Part shown: positions 1 to 12,109 of the stretch, piece after piece
Position numbering within the stretch: position 1 is the first letter of the stretch
Layout of the letters: every line of letters starts with the position of its first letter
Assembly (NCBI RefSeq): GCF_010015445.1
Contig: NC_053115.1
Location: 6,059,576 to 6,123,575 of the forward strand
DNA from: Perca fluviatilis
Lineage: Eukaryota > Chordata > Actinopteri > Perciformes > Percidae
DNA: 64,000 nucleotides
Direction: 5' to 3'
Notes under the pieces: model-generated
Seen by the model: only the letters and a program-made list of their open reading frames with translations
The model's database searches: none
Told to the model about the DNA's origin: nothing
Made by a program: the position numbers and the translations under genes

Positions 1-204
1 TGACGGCGATTTAAACCTAATTCAATTCAATAAAGATACCTAAACATGCTATTCTTGTCATGAGCATCAAGTCGTGGCGGCGCTGCGGTGCAAATTCAAC
101 TCATGTTTAGTACATGTTAACTCATAGATTTGTAGAGAATATATAAACGTTGGAGGCCATTAATCGGCGTGCAAAGTCCTTGAAATCCATTCTGCAGTAA
201 GCAT

Positions 205-1195
205 CATAGAGCTATGGCAAAAAGAAAACAAGGCAGTTCAATACATTTTGGTTTTACCAAAAAAATGTGTAGCGATGACGTTAATGGCACGACCAATTTA
301 CCTGCTGCAAGCCCTGTTAGTTAACACACCTCCTGCCGGGGTGACAACGCAAGAAGAAGCTGGAGAAATAATGTCTTCTCTGGCCGAAGATGGTGGTGCT
401 AACAGCTCGTCAGAGGCCGGTCACCAGCCTTACCCCTCTCGCTCCTCTCTCCCGTTAAACTGGAACAGCCCGCAGTGGAGAGACTAGAAGAGCCCGTATG
501 GCTGTTTGTTAAGGATGGAGGCTTGGGGTGCATCGCTTAGGTCTAATTGAACGGAGGAATTCTGGTATTCTTCGGTAGCCTGAGCAACTTTAACCGTTGT
601 TCATGTGAAATCTCAAAGACTCAGAGACTATTTGTGGCTGGCTGTTTGCTGTTTGACCTATCTATTCCTGTCGATACAGCATAATAGGGTAAATCCTGTA
701 TAGTGCATACACTTGTAGCTGTTATGTATCTTTGTAAGTCATTGTAAGTCACAAACACACAGAAATCGTATGTATCGTGATTTTTTAACGATTTTAGAAT
801 TGATTCTTTTCCCTAGAATCGTGAGTTTAATTTTTTTAAACCAATGATTGACCTTAATATTATAGTGTTTATACAGTACCACCCACAGCGACTACATCAT
901 GTCCGTTTCCAGCAAAACAGAGCGAAAGCAGAAAATGCCACGTTATGTTCTTCTTTACAAATGAAATACTTGTCAGACTGACTGACTGACATGCGATGTG
1001 CATTCATCTTCTCAGAAAACATCATGATATATTGTCTCTAGAAGTGTATTATTCAACTTTTGTTTTGTTAAAGAAGGAAATCGCAATCCTCAATACTATC
1101 GAATCGCAATACTTCTAGAAATCGCGATACAAATCGAATCGGCAGCCATGTATCGTGAAAAAATCGGGGCAAAAGCATATCGTCCCAGCCCTAAT
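205..1195. mobile_element. Possible degenerate hAT-like DNA transposon
   Basis: An ATG at 214 opens a short frame beginning MAKRKQGSSIHFGFTKK, which stops at 322; another frame is open over 248-487. A basic start followed by a short KK segment resembles the N-terminus of some hAT transposases, but no catalytic region is visible. From about 750 to 1195 the DNA is rich in AATCG/CGATT words and ends in the complement of TAGGGCTGGGACGATATG, a terminus common in fish hAT-like repeats. Whether the two parts belong to one element is inference. There is no intact gene. Confidence 0.3.
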
Positions 1196-2272
1196 AAATG
1201 CAGTAGGCCCTCCAACAAGTATTACAATAGCGAGGAGGCTGTCTCAAAAGATTGTTATTTGATATTCGTTGGCTCAAACTGTACAAACTGTGCTGAAAAA
1301 CCAATTGCAAGAGTTTTTTAAAGCATACTGTGAAACATAAACCTCAGCAGTCAGTCCTTATTTAACGTTTTACAGCTGTAAACAATGGAGTGAACCACTT
1401 ATTTGGTGCCTATCAATCAATATGACATCGACCTCCACTCCGAGGGACTGAATTTCTCTTTGCCAACAGTGCTGTGTAGTTGTGGCTATAGTGATAATGA
1501 TGGCTCATTTCAGAGTCGTGTATTTTCTGGCCAGACATCTGACTGAAAGAGCACTGCGCCGCATTCCTATTGACGTGATTATGACAGAGCCGTTGGAGAT
1601 GTCTAAATCCGACTCCATGTCCCACCCCAACCCACTGGAGCTCAGGCACGAGCTGTGGGAGCTCACAAATCTACGGGGAAGCGCCACGATTACTCACCAC
1701 ATGAGCGAGCGTCGTCACACAGACAGGATCAATGGAGGTTTCCGCAGCGAAGTCAGACGGAATTTCAACGCTGACCCCCATCTGTCTGCTCAGATCAAAT
1801 CTCCCAATAAAAGTACAATGATAAAGGGTTTATTGAGCAGCAGCCTCAGTGCTCATAAAGTCGAACAGTAAATCTCTGTTGAAGAACTTTACCTCTTTTC
1901 TTCCAGCCTGTCTGTAGGAGGACTTTTTATTTTTCCGTTTACAGCTGCTGCATATTTTCTTTTTCCATTTTGTGCCAAGAGCTATACAGAATTTAGACAA
2001 TCCAATGCCGTCTCGGAATATTTAACTTTAAATCCCCTTCATTTTGAATGGGCCATATAGAGAGGCGAAGTCCTTCCCCTTCCAGTGTCCCCAATGGGAC
2101 CTTATTTGGAGGACAAAATATGTATGGTAGTCAACGGCGAGAGAAAAATAGATTTTTGATCCCGCTTGAATTTAAATTTGAAAGATAATTTCAATTAATC
2201 TCAATGTTTTGAAGAAACAATTCACACATCAAGCAATTCTTATGTGCAGGTGCGTTGGAAAATAACACACAC
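1196..2272. other. Gene-free stretch, nothing recognised
   Basis: Open frames on both strands overlap each other here and show no family resemblance or splice structure. The segment around 2040-2160 has the look of an interspersed repeat, but I cannot name it. Confidence 0.4.
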
Positions 2273-2426
2273 TTGGAACAAAGGAAAAATCCCGCACTCT
2301 GCTCTTGCTGTAGCATCACCATTTATTAAAGAAAATTAACTTTTCGGTCCCTCTGGACCTTCTTCAAGACTCTTGACTCTTGATGAAGGTCCAAGAGCAG
2401 AGTGCAGGATTTTTTCTTTGTTCCAA
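2273..2426. repeat. Foldback element with hammerhead-like core
   Basis: Two near-perfect 35-bp inverted arms lie at 2273-2307 and 2392-2426. A second, inner inverted pair is centred near 2372 (about 2355-2369 against 2377-2391). On the minus strand, 2367-2340 reads TTGAAGA, then a GGTCC/GGACC stem with an AGAG loop, then GAAAAG. This matches the hammerhead layout CUGANGA - stem II - GAAA except for a C-to-U change at the first core base. Hammerhead motifs are known in Penelope-like retroelement LTRs, so a Penelope remnant is possible. Activity is doubtful. Confidence 0.4.
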
Positions 2427-2748
2427 ATTCATTTCAATTCAAGAAAGTCTCAGTATGATGTAGGTTTGTCATTTAGTTTTATGTCAAACCGCTTAGTGAA
2501 CTAAGCTAACGTTACATCTCTTGTTTCGCACAATACACGTCCTTACCTTGCTTGCTAGCTAGCCAGGTAACTTAGCCATGTTCCAGGCACAAATGTAACG
2601 TTAAATCTTACCTGATGTGTTTTATCCAGCGACTCCTGGTCTTTTTTTATCAGCTGGGAAGCACAAGAACTAGCAAGACCTGTTGCTCATGTCACTACAA
2701 AACACAACCGGTATCGTAGCTTCAGCTCGAGAGAAAGTTTTACGTAAA

Positions 2749-3000
2749 GGTACTTTATTGTCACATAGACATACATGTAGCAAAATTCATTCTCTGGATT
2801 TAACCCAACCCTCAAGGGAGCAGTCGGAAGCCATTTACAGCACCCAGGGACCATCTCTCAAGGTCACTGGCTGGATAACCACGCAAACATGGGGAGAACA
2901 TACAAACTCCACACAGAAAGGCCCAGAACCACCTGGATTCGAACTCAGAACCTTCTTGCTGTGAGGCCACAGTGCTAACCATTGGGACACCGTGCTGCCA
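2749..3000 (-). repeat. tRNA-derived SINE (V-SINE/DANA-like)
   Basis: Read on the minus strand from 3000, it begins GGCAGCACGGTGTCCCAATG and continues through TGGTTAGCACTGTGGCCTCA (A-box region) and a B-box-like GAGTTCGAATCC. The conserved body TTTCTGTGTGGAGTTTGTAT follows, and it ends in TGTGACAATAAAGTACCTTT. This is the standard layout of tRNA-headed V-SINE superfamily elements in fish. Confidence 0.75.
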
Positions 3001-3033
3001 TGTCAGTGACTGTTGGCTGTGTAGTCTATACAG

Positions 3034-3095
3034 TCGTATACTATTGTAAGTATACAACTACATATTTTCACAGTCGTATACTTACAATAGTTTCA
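3034..3095. repeat. Short inverted repeat
   Basis: CTATTGTAAGTATAC near 3042-3056 is matched in reverse complement near 3075-3091 (GTATACTTACAATAG), giving a small hairpin of about 15-bp arms just beside the SINE. Function unknown. Confidence 0.5.
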
Positions 3096-3206
3096 CGACA
3101 AACTCCACCTTTCTTGACTTGCAAAATTATCTTTTAAATTGGCAAACATCATGTGTGTAATTCATGGCACAATTCTAACAAATGTCTGAGTCTGAGCATA
3201 CGTGTT

Positions 3207-3244
3207 GAATGTGTGTGTGTGTGTGTGTGTACGTGTGTGTGCGC
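3207..3244. repeat. (GT)n microsatellite
   Basis: A run of GT dinucleotides with ACGT and GCGC interruptions. Confidence 0.9.
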
Positions 3245-3259
3245 ACTTTAGAGGTACAT

Positions 3260-3860
3260 AATGAGCCCACTTAAGGACAGTGTTAACATGACTGGCGGTG
3301 CATTCAATTATTGATGAACCTCAGAGCCTTGAGAGGCTTGTAAAGCAGCTTCACGCGGAGGTCAGAAACTCAGCCTCTGATATCTGTCACAGCTCGCCCT
3401 CAGGGCCCGCTCTCGCTGCTTTCTGACACCATTTAGGAGTGACATGGCTGCCGCAGGTTCTATTTGGTTTTGAGTGTAGTTCCTTTATCAGATCAATTGC
3501 GTTGCTTTTCAGCCTCAAGAGTAACAAACCGAATAATAATATAGTATAATGTGAATAAATCCTTGATCTGCGCTGCTGCCTGTGTTGTTGTGGCTAATCT
3601 GCAGTTAGTCTCCTCCTGAATGCGCTGTCTTCTCTCCCTTAATGGGGAAGCATTACTTTATCATTTAGGCTAATTACCGCTGAACAAATGGTTTCTCGCT
3701 GCCTGTCAGCCTGCAGTGTGTAATCATTCTTGACCTACTCACTGAACTCCATGTTTTCAGTATGTGAACTGTATAATATTCTCCCTGCTTAATTATTAAT
3801 AGGACCAAACTGCGTGGGATGCGCCATCCATTTAATCTGTGCTCCTAATAACTGCGGTCG
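3260..3860. promoter_or_regulatory. Candidate conserved noncoding element
   Basis: A unique-looking block without repeat signature or useful reading frame. It contains homeodomain-type ATTA/TAAT words (for example near 3671 and 3790), balanced composition and clustered short motifs. The regulatory call is inference from texture and from its place in a gene-poor interval. Confidence 0.25.
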
Positions 3861-3969
3861 CGGGGGGGGGGAATGAAGTGGAGCCAGAATAAAGGAATGG
3901 AACCTAAGTAGAATACTTATTCAAATAAAAGTGTGGATAAAGCAGATAATAGTTGGTGGAACACCAACT

Positions 3970-4550
3970 ATGACTATGTTTACATGCAGCCAATAACCCG
4001 TTCATAACCGGAATATTAGCAATAACCCGGTCGCGCACGGCCATGTAAACACCGGCAAAAACCCGAAAATTATCCCTGGGTTACCCCTTTTCTAACCCGA
4101 AATTTTGGTCATGTAAACGCGTATCGGCATATCCCCATCAAAAGGAACATATTATATATTCGCAAGGAATCTTGGTCTTTTGAGTAGAGGAACTTCTTGT
4201 ATGCGCCAGAAAACCTGCGCGCAGTATACCGGAAGTAAACAAGAAGTAGAGGTAAACATGGCGAGACGCAGCACAGCACCACACTTTTGGAGCGAGGAGG
4301 AAATCGAGATACCGAGATAGTGAGATTTATAAGAAGGTGGCCGAAAAGTTACGCGAAGCAGGGTTTGTCCGTACGTCCAGACGCGAACCGTGCGTCGCCG
4401 TTTACATCGGGATATTGCCAATTGATTACAAATGGCATGTATACAGGAGTATATATAAACGGGTTATTCCGAATGTTTCAGAAACCCGAATAGTGACCTT
4501 AACCCGACCATAACCCGAAAATTGACAGCTTGTAAACGTAATATATGACA
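3970..4550 (+). mobile_element. PIF/Harbinger-like non-autonomous element with Myb/SANT relic
   Basis: The ends are imperfect inverted repeats built around ATGTTTACATGC (left) and, in complement, ACGTTTACAAGC (right). Inside, multiple AACCCG/CGGGTT words face each other. A relic frame from 4258 gives MARRSTAPHFWSEEE and, after a shortened middle, IYKKVAEKLREAGFVRTS. This resembles the Myb/SANT-like DNA-binding protein carried by Harbinger elements, with part of the domain deleted. No transposase is present. Confidence 0.5.
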
Positions 4551-4726
4551 CCATTTTTCTTCCTACCTAAAAGGTCATACGTAGACTCCTACCAAATTAG
4601 CATGTAGCTATCTGGTCCGAGCCCTGGAATTTTAAAAAGGTAGTGAAGTTTGGTGAGGAAAAAACGTTTGATTTAAGACAGCGGATACTGGTACTGCGTG
4701 TTTATGGCTACTTAAGGAATATTCCT

Positions 4727-5212
4727 TTCTAAACTCCGGTCGATTTATGATGACTATGGTTAACTGCTCCTCAGATTTCTGCAGGGATCTCTGCAAATCA
4801 AGACAGCTAGCTAGCTATCCAGTCCTTCCAGAAAAATCCTTGATTATGCGGCACGTTTTCTTAAAAAATGCGATGGAATATGCAGGATATTTATGCAATT
4901 TTATGCGATGAAATTGCGGGAACTTGCAGAAATTGCGGTTTGATGAAAAAGAGAAAAAAAAGTGATTCCCCTAACACCCTGCTTTTTGATGACGTTCACG
5001 GACAGATAGTCTAGCTAGCTGTCTGGATTTACCCTGCAGAGATCTGAGGACCAGTTAACCAGAGTCCTCAGAAATCCACCAGAGTTTAAAATTCCAACAC
5101 AGAGAAAGCGTAAGGTAACAGACATCCGGCCGAAAAAGAGGGACATCCGGCAGAATTTCCGGCAGCGACGGAGCAATCCCAGAAGTGGAACGTTGTGGAT
5201 ATAGACTAGACA
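4727..5212. mobile_element. Fragments of the TAGTCT repeat family, in opposite orientations
   Basis: 4727-4836 matches the interior of the family seen complete at 22542-22964 on the + strand (GGTCGATTTATGA, AACTGCTCCTCAGAT, AGCTAGCTAGC). 5010-5212 matches the 5' part of the same family on the minus strand, ending in GGATATAGACTA at its outer terminus. The DNA between has poly-A and unrelated sequence, so this is a rearranged pair of partial copies. Confidence 0.65.
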
Positions 5213-5261
5213 AGGTGCTTGAAGCTGCCCAGCCTCTCCAACAAGGACCTGTTGATATTAA

Positions 5262-5808
5262 AGGTCCCATGGCATGAAATTTCACTTGATGAGGTTTTTT
5301 AACATTAATATGCGAATATATGATGGGCCGATCTGGAATCTTCTCCTTATGAGGTCAAAAGGAGCAAGGTTACCTCCCCTTTCTCTGCTTTGCCCGCCCA
5401 GAGAATTTGGCCCACCCATGAGAAAGAGAGAGACATCATGGCTTTCAAACGAGCAAAGTGGCAGTTGGTCAAGGACACCCCCCCACTCTCCTCCTCAATA
5501 GCCACAGACACAGAAATGGTACATCCTAAGGAAAGCTCATTGTGGGACTGGCTCTAGTGGCTGTAATTCTGCACCAAGGCGGAATTATGGGAAAGAGACT
5601 TCAGATACAGTATTAGGGGACCACTAAGGTCTATATAAAAGAGACTTCAGATACAGTATTAGGGGACCACTAAGGTCTATATAAAAGAGACTTCAGATAC
5701 AGTATTAGGGGACCACTAAGGTCTATATAAAGGAGACTTCAGATACAGTATTAGGGGACCACAAAGGCCTATATAAAAGCATCCAAAGAGCACCATGTCA
5801 TGGGACCT
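5262..5808 (+). mobile_element. TTAA-flanked MITE, family A, copy 1
   Basis: The element starts AGGTCCCATGGCATG and ends CATGTCATGGGACCT, a 15-bp terminal inverted repeat with one mismatch. It is flanked on both sides by TTAA (5258-5261 and 5809-5812). TTAA duplication with AG termini fits Kolobok-like or piggyBac-like elements; Kolobok is my preferred reading. No transposase is encoded. It carries an internal tandem array at 5590-5775. Confidence 0.8.
5590..5775. repeat. 46-bp tandem array inside MITE family A
   Basis: Four consecutive units contain GACTTCAGATACAGTATTAG, GGGGACCACTAAGGTC and TATATAAAAGAG. The spacing between units is 46 bp. Confidence 0.85.
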
Positions 5809-5812
5809 TTAA

Positions 5813-6259
5813 GGGGGGCGTAGTTCCTTCCCTGCTTCTTCACAAAGTCCACTATCAGCGCCTTAATCTTTCTGACGTTCAGAAGTAGTCATGTCGTCAA
5901 GATTGTACTTTCCAGGGAAACTTAAAGCACAAACAGATGTATATCAAAGTATTGGGCATAGTAAAAGAAAAGGTTTGGAAATGCCCAGATGACACATTAA
6001 GCTTACACATTTACCTCTAAACAGTAATTTTAATCGTTTCTAGGAAGTTCCTTTATTTCTAAATACTTAAAAGCCCATTATAAGCTATCGTGTTATTGTG
6101 TCATACGTACTCTGTTGTGAACAGGAAACCTGTCTATAGAATGTTGAAATCAAGGAAGATAGACATTTAACAAAATATCTGAGAACCCTCATGTTCAGCT
6201 GTTGTTTTGTGTCAAATTTGAATGAGTGTTTGAGTAGGAACACGCTGCTCTGAGTGATT
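5813..6259. other. Gene-free stretch, nothing recognised
   Basis: Unique-looking AT-rich sequence. The short frames on either strand have no recognisable product. Confidence 0.4.
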
Positions 6260-6500
6260 AGTGCTTTACTCATTTGGACACAAAGTTTGTTTCCCTGACA
6301 GGCCCTGGGATCGCTCTATCCGAGGAGCCAGCAATCATTCACCCTGCAAATCATGCACGAGGCTGACAGCTTGGCACGACTCCAAATGTGTGTTTCCATT
6401 TGGGAGCCATCCAAACAAAACCTTGAGTGCTCAGCCAAGCTCCTAATGAGCGATCCAGGGAGCTGGGGATAGGCTAACGTGAACTCATTCCCTTGGACGA
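6260..6500. promoter_or_regulatory. Candidate conserved noncoding element
   Basis: A unique block containing AGCAATCATTCACC, GCAAATCATGCA (octamer-like, ATGCAAAT-related) and CTCCTAATGAGC. It has no repeat signature and no coding support. The call is inference only. Confidence 0.25.
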
Positions 6501-8800
6501 CCCTGGGCTTGGGATCATTTTTTCCCTTGGATTTTAAATATCACAGATGAGAAGAAGGAATTCACTCCGAGGTCAAACTGTTCCTCTGAAATCTACTCTG
6601 TCACATCAACAACATTACTTAGCGCTAAAGAACACAATTTGACAGCTTTGCCGTTCAGTGTTCAAGGTGTATGAGATAATGACGTGCTGAAAGCATTACT
6701 TTCACCTCCCTTTCCAACTTGTGCTACCAGCGTACATTTGCAACTGCACCTCTGTTGTTGCTGCTGCTGCTGCTGCTTTTGCGGCTGCCAAATTAAATGT
6801 TAAATGTTTGCAGTCACGATCAGGGCATCAACTTGATCTCGCTGACAAATATTCAGTCACCGCTTTATTGTGAAAGAGTGAGTAATGCAGGAGACTGTAC
6901 ATGTTACGCACCAACTGCTGAGACAGAGACTGTTTGAAAGAGCAGCATTCACAGACTGACACAGGGGGAGACTGTTTCGTAAAACACAGGAGGAGTGTGC
7001 AGCATTATCTCCTCACAGATAACATAATCTGGGGTTTACCGGGATTTCACCTGTCACTGCCTGTGAAGTTACTCATAACACCCTGATGTGTATCTGTGTA
7101 CAGATTCTAGACAGTGATTTGAAGGCATCTGATCTTCACGGAGGCAACGATGAACACATGCCACAGCTGCTGCCTGCGCTGCTGCAGCGCTCCCAACAGC
7201 GACGGATAATGAAGATGATGCAGAAAAAGAAGAAGAGGAGGAGGAGGAGGAGGAGGAGGAGGAGGAGGAGGAGGGAATTGAAATCTGAGCAGAGGTAAAA
7301 CAAAGGTGCTTCTGCTGTGACATTTAATTCACAAGTGACCGTTTTTTATTGCACTTGTGTGATTGAAAGGTGCCTTAGCTGCTGCCTGATTATTTTCCGA
7401 GGCTTACATGTAGCAGTGAAAAGCCCTGTTCTCTGCAGCGGGGAGCATAATGAGATGTTGAGAGGAGATAGAGCGCAGTATGTATGAGCCCCAGTCTTAT
7501 TTCAGGCTCCGGTGAGGATGGTTGTCTGGATTCAGGAGTGGGGGGTTGGAAGAATGGGGGCATATGGGATGTTACAATCCTGTTGAAGATGTCAGTACCT
7601 ACAAGGGCTGTGAGCTGTGCCAACTGACGGCGCCCTGCTGCCAACTGGCGCGACCGGCACTGCATATTGAGCATCTCTCCTGCAGCGCCCACAGAGCGTC
7701 GTAGGCCCTTCGGAGTCGGCGAGCCAGTGAATCATTTATGTTCTCGCTCCAACAAGCTCCAACAACGCTTGTATGACACACATTTTGCAATGTACCGTAA
7801 GAAAAAATTTAGGAGCCAGACAAATATATCTGCAGAATGGAAATGCCTTAGCTCAGCTTTGTTTGCAGCAGTCATGGATTTTTTTTCTTTTTCTTTGACA
7901 TCACCAGGCAGCCAAACAGCCTCCTTCTCTCTTCCCTCTCAGCCTCAGTCAGACTGATGTTTTCATAGTCTGATTGAGATGCAGGGGACTTACAGGCAGA
8001 AAAAATAAATATAGATCGGCCCACTCTCTCTATCACCTCGCTACACCTCACCAAACCAGCCAAGGCAGAATGGAGTGGAGGGGCTGTCTGTTGACTTAAA
8101 ATATTTTAAAATTTCTTCTGCTCCTCTCATATATTTCATCAGCACTGGAACTCACCTCCATTCCTTGGAATTAATGGCTAGGATTTCTATGAATGTGTAA
8201 GCAGGCTGCTGTGCTGTTATGCACATCTGCCGCTTTGTGCTGCCGTGGAAACAGGGAGGCAGCCGGCTACAGCAGATAGACCTTTAACCATAAATCCTTA
8301 ACATACTCCTATATTAGTCAGTTAATTGAGTCTAGAGTTTATAATTCTTTATATTGTTTTACATTTACAGTTGCTCTAGTTTGATTCATGTATTTCTGTA
8401 ATATTTAATAGAGGCTCATAGTCTGTCTAGTGAGATATTTCGTAACTTTTTCACTTTCTTGCTGAGAGATGAGATAGATCAGAAGATCTATACCAGTGTT
8501 GTGTCTCTGTTAAGTATGGACCTGGAGCACACAGACTGGAAGCCGGGGGTAACAGCAATGATAAGATATCTAAAAATGATAATGCGTTGTCTAAAGCCGA
8601 CTCCGTCACACATTGCATCACACTTGCATAATCTGTACATAAACAGACGCACAGAAATTCCTGTGAGGGTGCCAGGCAACCAGCACAGCCTCAAGGAGGT
8701 CACTTGTCCCGCCCAAGAAATAGTTCCCGCACGTATCAACTTGTGATGTTAAAACATTACATTTAAACAGCCAATGGTACAACACGTGCCTGCAACTGAA
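6501..8800. other. Gene-free stretch with trinucleotide repeats
   Basis: Contains a short (CTG)n run near 6753-6777 and an (AGG)n run at about 7226-7275, next to a CTGCTGCAGCG-rich patch. The poly-arginine and poly-serine frames over the AGG run are by-products of the repeat. No gene is supported. Confidence 0.5.
7226..7275. repeat. (AAG)n/(AGG)n purine tract
   Basis: AAGAAGAAG passes into about twelve AGG units. The strand-asymmetric purine run may form triplex DNA. Confidence 0.9.
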
Positions 8801-8807
8801 CCCTTAA

Positions 8808-8872
8808 AGGTGCTGTAGGTAGGATTGCGAAGATCCAGGACTTAGCCGAAAAATTTGAACATCGACAACTTC
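8808..8872 (-). mobile_element. Terminal fragment of TTAA-flanked MITE family B
   Basis: TTAA at 8804-8807 is followed by AGGTGCTGTAGGTAGGATTG and ATCCAGGACTTAG. This is the reverse complement of the right end of the complete copy at 26031-26419. The other end is missing. Confidence 0.7.
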
Positions 8873-9722
8873 TCAGATGTATATAATATCATACAATAAT
8901 ACAATTTCCCATCCCCATTTTAGTATAGTAATACTATAGTTATTCTAATCATGTAATTACTAAATCATACATGTATTATACATTTACAGTAGGTCTTAAG
9001 GTAATGATGTAAAAACTTTCAATTTGAATTAACTTCTTTAATCAAAGCTTTAACTCTGATAAAAAAAGAAGATTAAATCAACTCATAAGTCCTATGCTCA
9101 TCTCATCAAAGTGTTCATTGTTAAATAAACAATGTTTATGTTTTATTTTCTTCTTTTGGAATTCCCTTTTTCTCCTCCTTCTCTGACCAAGCAGTCAGAT
9201 TTACCCACATGGAATATCCATGGATGCATTATTTTATTGAGTACTAGGTTAAAAGGGCAACTTGCTCGTAGGCCTGACGGGAGATGTAGTCCCTTCGGTA
9301 TTTCCTGGGTCTGCTCCGGGGTCTCCTCCTCCCAGCAGGTTTTGCCTGGAACGCCTTCATATGGAAACATTTGAGGGCTATCCTAACCAGGTGCAGGAAG
9401 CATTCCGCCTCTTAGTATGGAGCAGCTTGACACCGAGGTTTTTGTGTATCTCTATCTAACGCTGCCACTGAGTATGAGGCCAGCTATTAGTTTCCTCGCT
9501 CCCATTCTTTCAGACAGTCAGTACCCGGAGCTTGTGAACATTCAGGAGGAGGTCAAAGGTAAATCAAGAGATTTGCTTAATGGCTTTTTTTCAGTCACTG
9601 CTCTTAACCATACTAATAATCCCTTTGACATGTTAATAAGAGTCTAATGCACCCTTCTTAGGCCAACTGCTCCCCTCTTACCTGGATGGGACAGATTACA
9701 GTTTCTTGCAGAGACCTCAGAG
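8873..9722. other. Gene-free stretch, nothing recognised
   Basis: AT-rich in 8880-9130, then mixed sequence. Short frames such as those over 9132-9647 lack family resemblance or splice support. Confidence 0.4.
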
Positions 9723-9725
9723 TTA

Positions 9726-10173
9726 AGGTCGTGACACAGTAACCCGATAATCGGCCGTCGGACAGTCTGGCGAGGTCAGTGGCTCGAGTCTGTTGGGTGT
9801 GTTCCGTGAGGTCGTCCGTCAGAGGGGCCGTCGGCCTTCATTTTGGCCGATTTGACATGTTGAATCGGAAGGCGGGCACTGTTGGCAGCCGGACTCAAAT
9901 GACCAATCTGATTGGTAGAGTGCTAACCTGGAAATGAGGCGCGGGATAAGCGTGACTAGAGTCTCTCAAAATCGAAAATCTTTTAAACTGACCGTTGTCG
10001 ATCGGAAATGAAGACAAATTCAGCAATTAAAATGTTTTCAGAAACACGTTTCGGTGAACTATTTTCTTAAAATTTGAGCTCGAGGAGCACTTTTTGGACC
10101 AACTCGGGGAGACTGATCAGTCCGACTGCCTTTTCTGCCGAGGGTCGGCCATCTGGGTGGTGTGTCACGACCT
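9726..10173. mobile_element. PIF/Harbinger-type MITE with TTA duplication
   Basis: The left end AGGTCGTGACACAGTA and right end complement AGGTCGTGACACACCA form the inverted repeat. The trinucleotide TTA flanks both sides (9723-9725 and 10174-10176), the target duplication expected of PIF/Harbinger elements. The inside is rich in CGG/CCG words and has no transposase. Confidence 0.65.
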
Positions 10174-10501
10174 TTAGACTTACTGATCCTCACACTGACT
10201 GGTGCTTGAATACTGGTCCCCATTCGAGCCCTTTGGCATATGCTTTCCCAAGAAGGCTTAGTATGATCCCTGAATCCTGGAGGAGCCTGGCAACCCTGCA
10301 AAGCAAACTTGTCCATTATTGCTGGTCTACAGATAAAGAGGCACTGTCAATTTTCCTTAGCACATTTTCTCTTTCTTTATGTATGACCATGTTGTGTCTT
10401 ACAACATTTACTTAAATGAATAAGGTCCTAACATCATTCAAAAATGTACTGGATAACTAGTAAAGACACAAACAGAAATGTTGTGGCTTTTTAGACGTTC
10501 A

Positions 10502-10502
10502 G

Positions 10503-10538
<36 letters not shown>
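10502..10538. repeat. (GT)n microsatellite
   Basis: An almost pure GT run of about 37 bp. Confidence 0.95.
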
Positions 10539-11024
10539 ACCTGCGTGTGCCTTTGTGTCTGTGTTTTGGCCATTGTTAAAGAGATAAACATATGCATACC
10601 CAGATAGAATACCTGACAGATGGGGAGTTTTCCTTGAACGTGACTTTGTTGGCAGATTTCTGCCCATCGAGCTTCCAAGGAGGATGCACACAGACACAGG
10701 AAAGGCTCAATCATTTAAATACTGCGTATCTGTTTCACCGCCAACTGGAAATACAGGCTCCTTTTCGCCCGCACAACAGGAGAGCTGGAAACACATTCAC
10801 TTGGGCTTAGTCTGCAACCAGAGCCAGATTCTCCATGCACTATTAGCAACTAGCAAGCCCCAGTAAACAGTATGATTTACTAAAGTGTAAACTTTCATCA
10901 ATAAATGCCCTATTGATTGATGAACATGTTTCTACAAAGTAATTAACTGTAAGACTTGCACTGGGTCAGTCCACCTTTGACAAAATCAGGGAGTATAACT
11001 TAACAAACTGTTATCTGTGCGTGT

Positions 11025-11110
11025 GCGTGCCTGCCTGCCTGCCTGCCTGCCTGCCTACCTGCGTGCGTGTGTGCCTGCGTGCCTGCGTTCCTGCCTGCGT
11101 GCGTGCATGT
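11025..11110. repeat. (CCTG)n tetranucleotide repeat
   Basis: Pure GCCT units give way to CGTG/CCTG variants. Confidence 0.9.
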
Positions 11111-12100
11111 ATGTTTGCACTTTGCCAGCACTGTTGACTGAGTATGTAATCTTAGAGGGTTATTTTTATTGAAAATTCCAGTATTCCCATCTCTCTCGTT
11201 TCGTCAGCCAGTAATTTTCTTGAACCATATCACTGGTGTCAGGTGAAAATAGCTCGTATCTCCAAGATAATGACTCGCCAGGATCCATGTTGTTCTGGAT
11301 GACGCAGCAGTTTGGACTTTGCTAAGTGTTTTGAAAGGGTTTGTTAGCTTAAGGGGATAGAAGATTGTATTAGTCGTTGCAAAAACGCAATTTTAGCTAA
11401 TCTCAAAGTGTGAAAATTGTCAAAATTAGTAATGGAAATTGGCTGTTGTTGAGCTTTTGATCATATCGCGCAGTCTTCCTGAGCAGATGGAGTTACCAAG
11501 TTGCCATGTAGATGTTCAAATTTAATTTTTTAACACTTTGAGGAACATGTTAGCTTAGAATTTGAATTCATTAATTTATGTTTCATATAGATAAAGTGGA
11601 GATACAAAGTTTTCATATGGACTCTTTGCTCTAACAACATACAGTACATTTTATACCAACATTCCATATGGAGTACTTAAGCATTTAGATTCCATAAGAA
11701 CTCAAGGGAAATAGCTGGTGTTTTGGCAGACAAGCAGTAATCCAATCTCAGTGAATTTGAACCAGACATGGTAAGAGATGCTTCTCCACAATGAGAGAAG
11801 AAACAAAAATCCTCATCTGCTTTTCTTCAGGCATGATGTTGATACATAGGACTATTGATTTAAGTCCACAGGCTTTAAAATAATCACCACCCTCCACAGA
11901 TTGATGAAGACTAGTAAAAACTTTATGATGTGAGATAAAACAAAGGCCAATAAAAACACATACACACACACACACACACACACACGCAGCAGGAAAAGAA
12001 AGAGCAGCCTTTTCCTTTTTTTTCTAGTCCAACTCTGCCATCTTGTGGTTAAACTAGTAGTAAAAATAAGAGTTTCCCTTGAATTCCAGCCTTGCTTCTG
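11111..12100. other. Gene-free stretch with a (CA)n run
   Basis: AT-rich unique sequence with a (CA)n run at 11960-11986. The frames through the CA run are artefacts. Confidence 0.4.
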
Positions 12101-12109
12101 AGCTATAAA

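Noticed and set aside
7069..7323. Poly-arginine and poly-serine frames
   Set aside because: Both are translations of an (AGG)n run.
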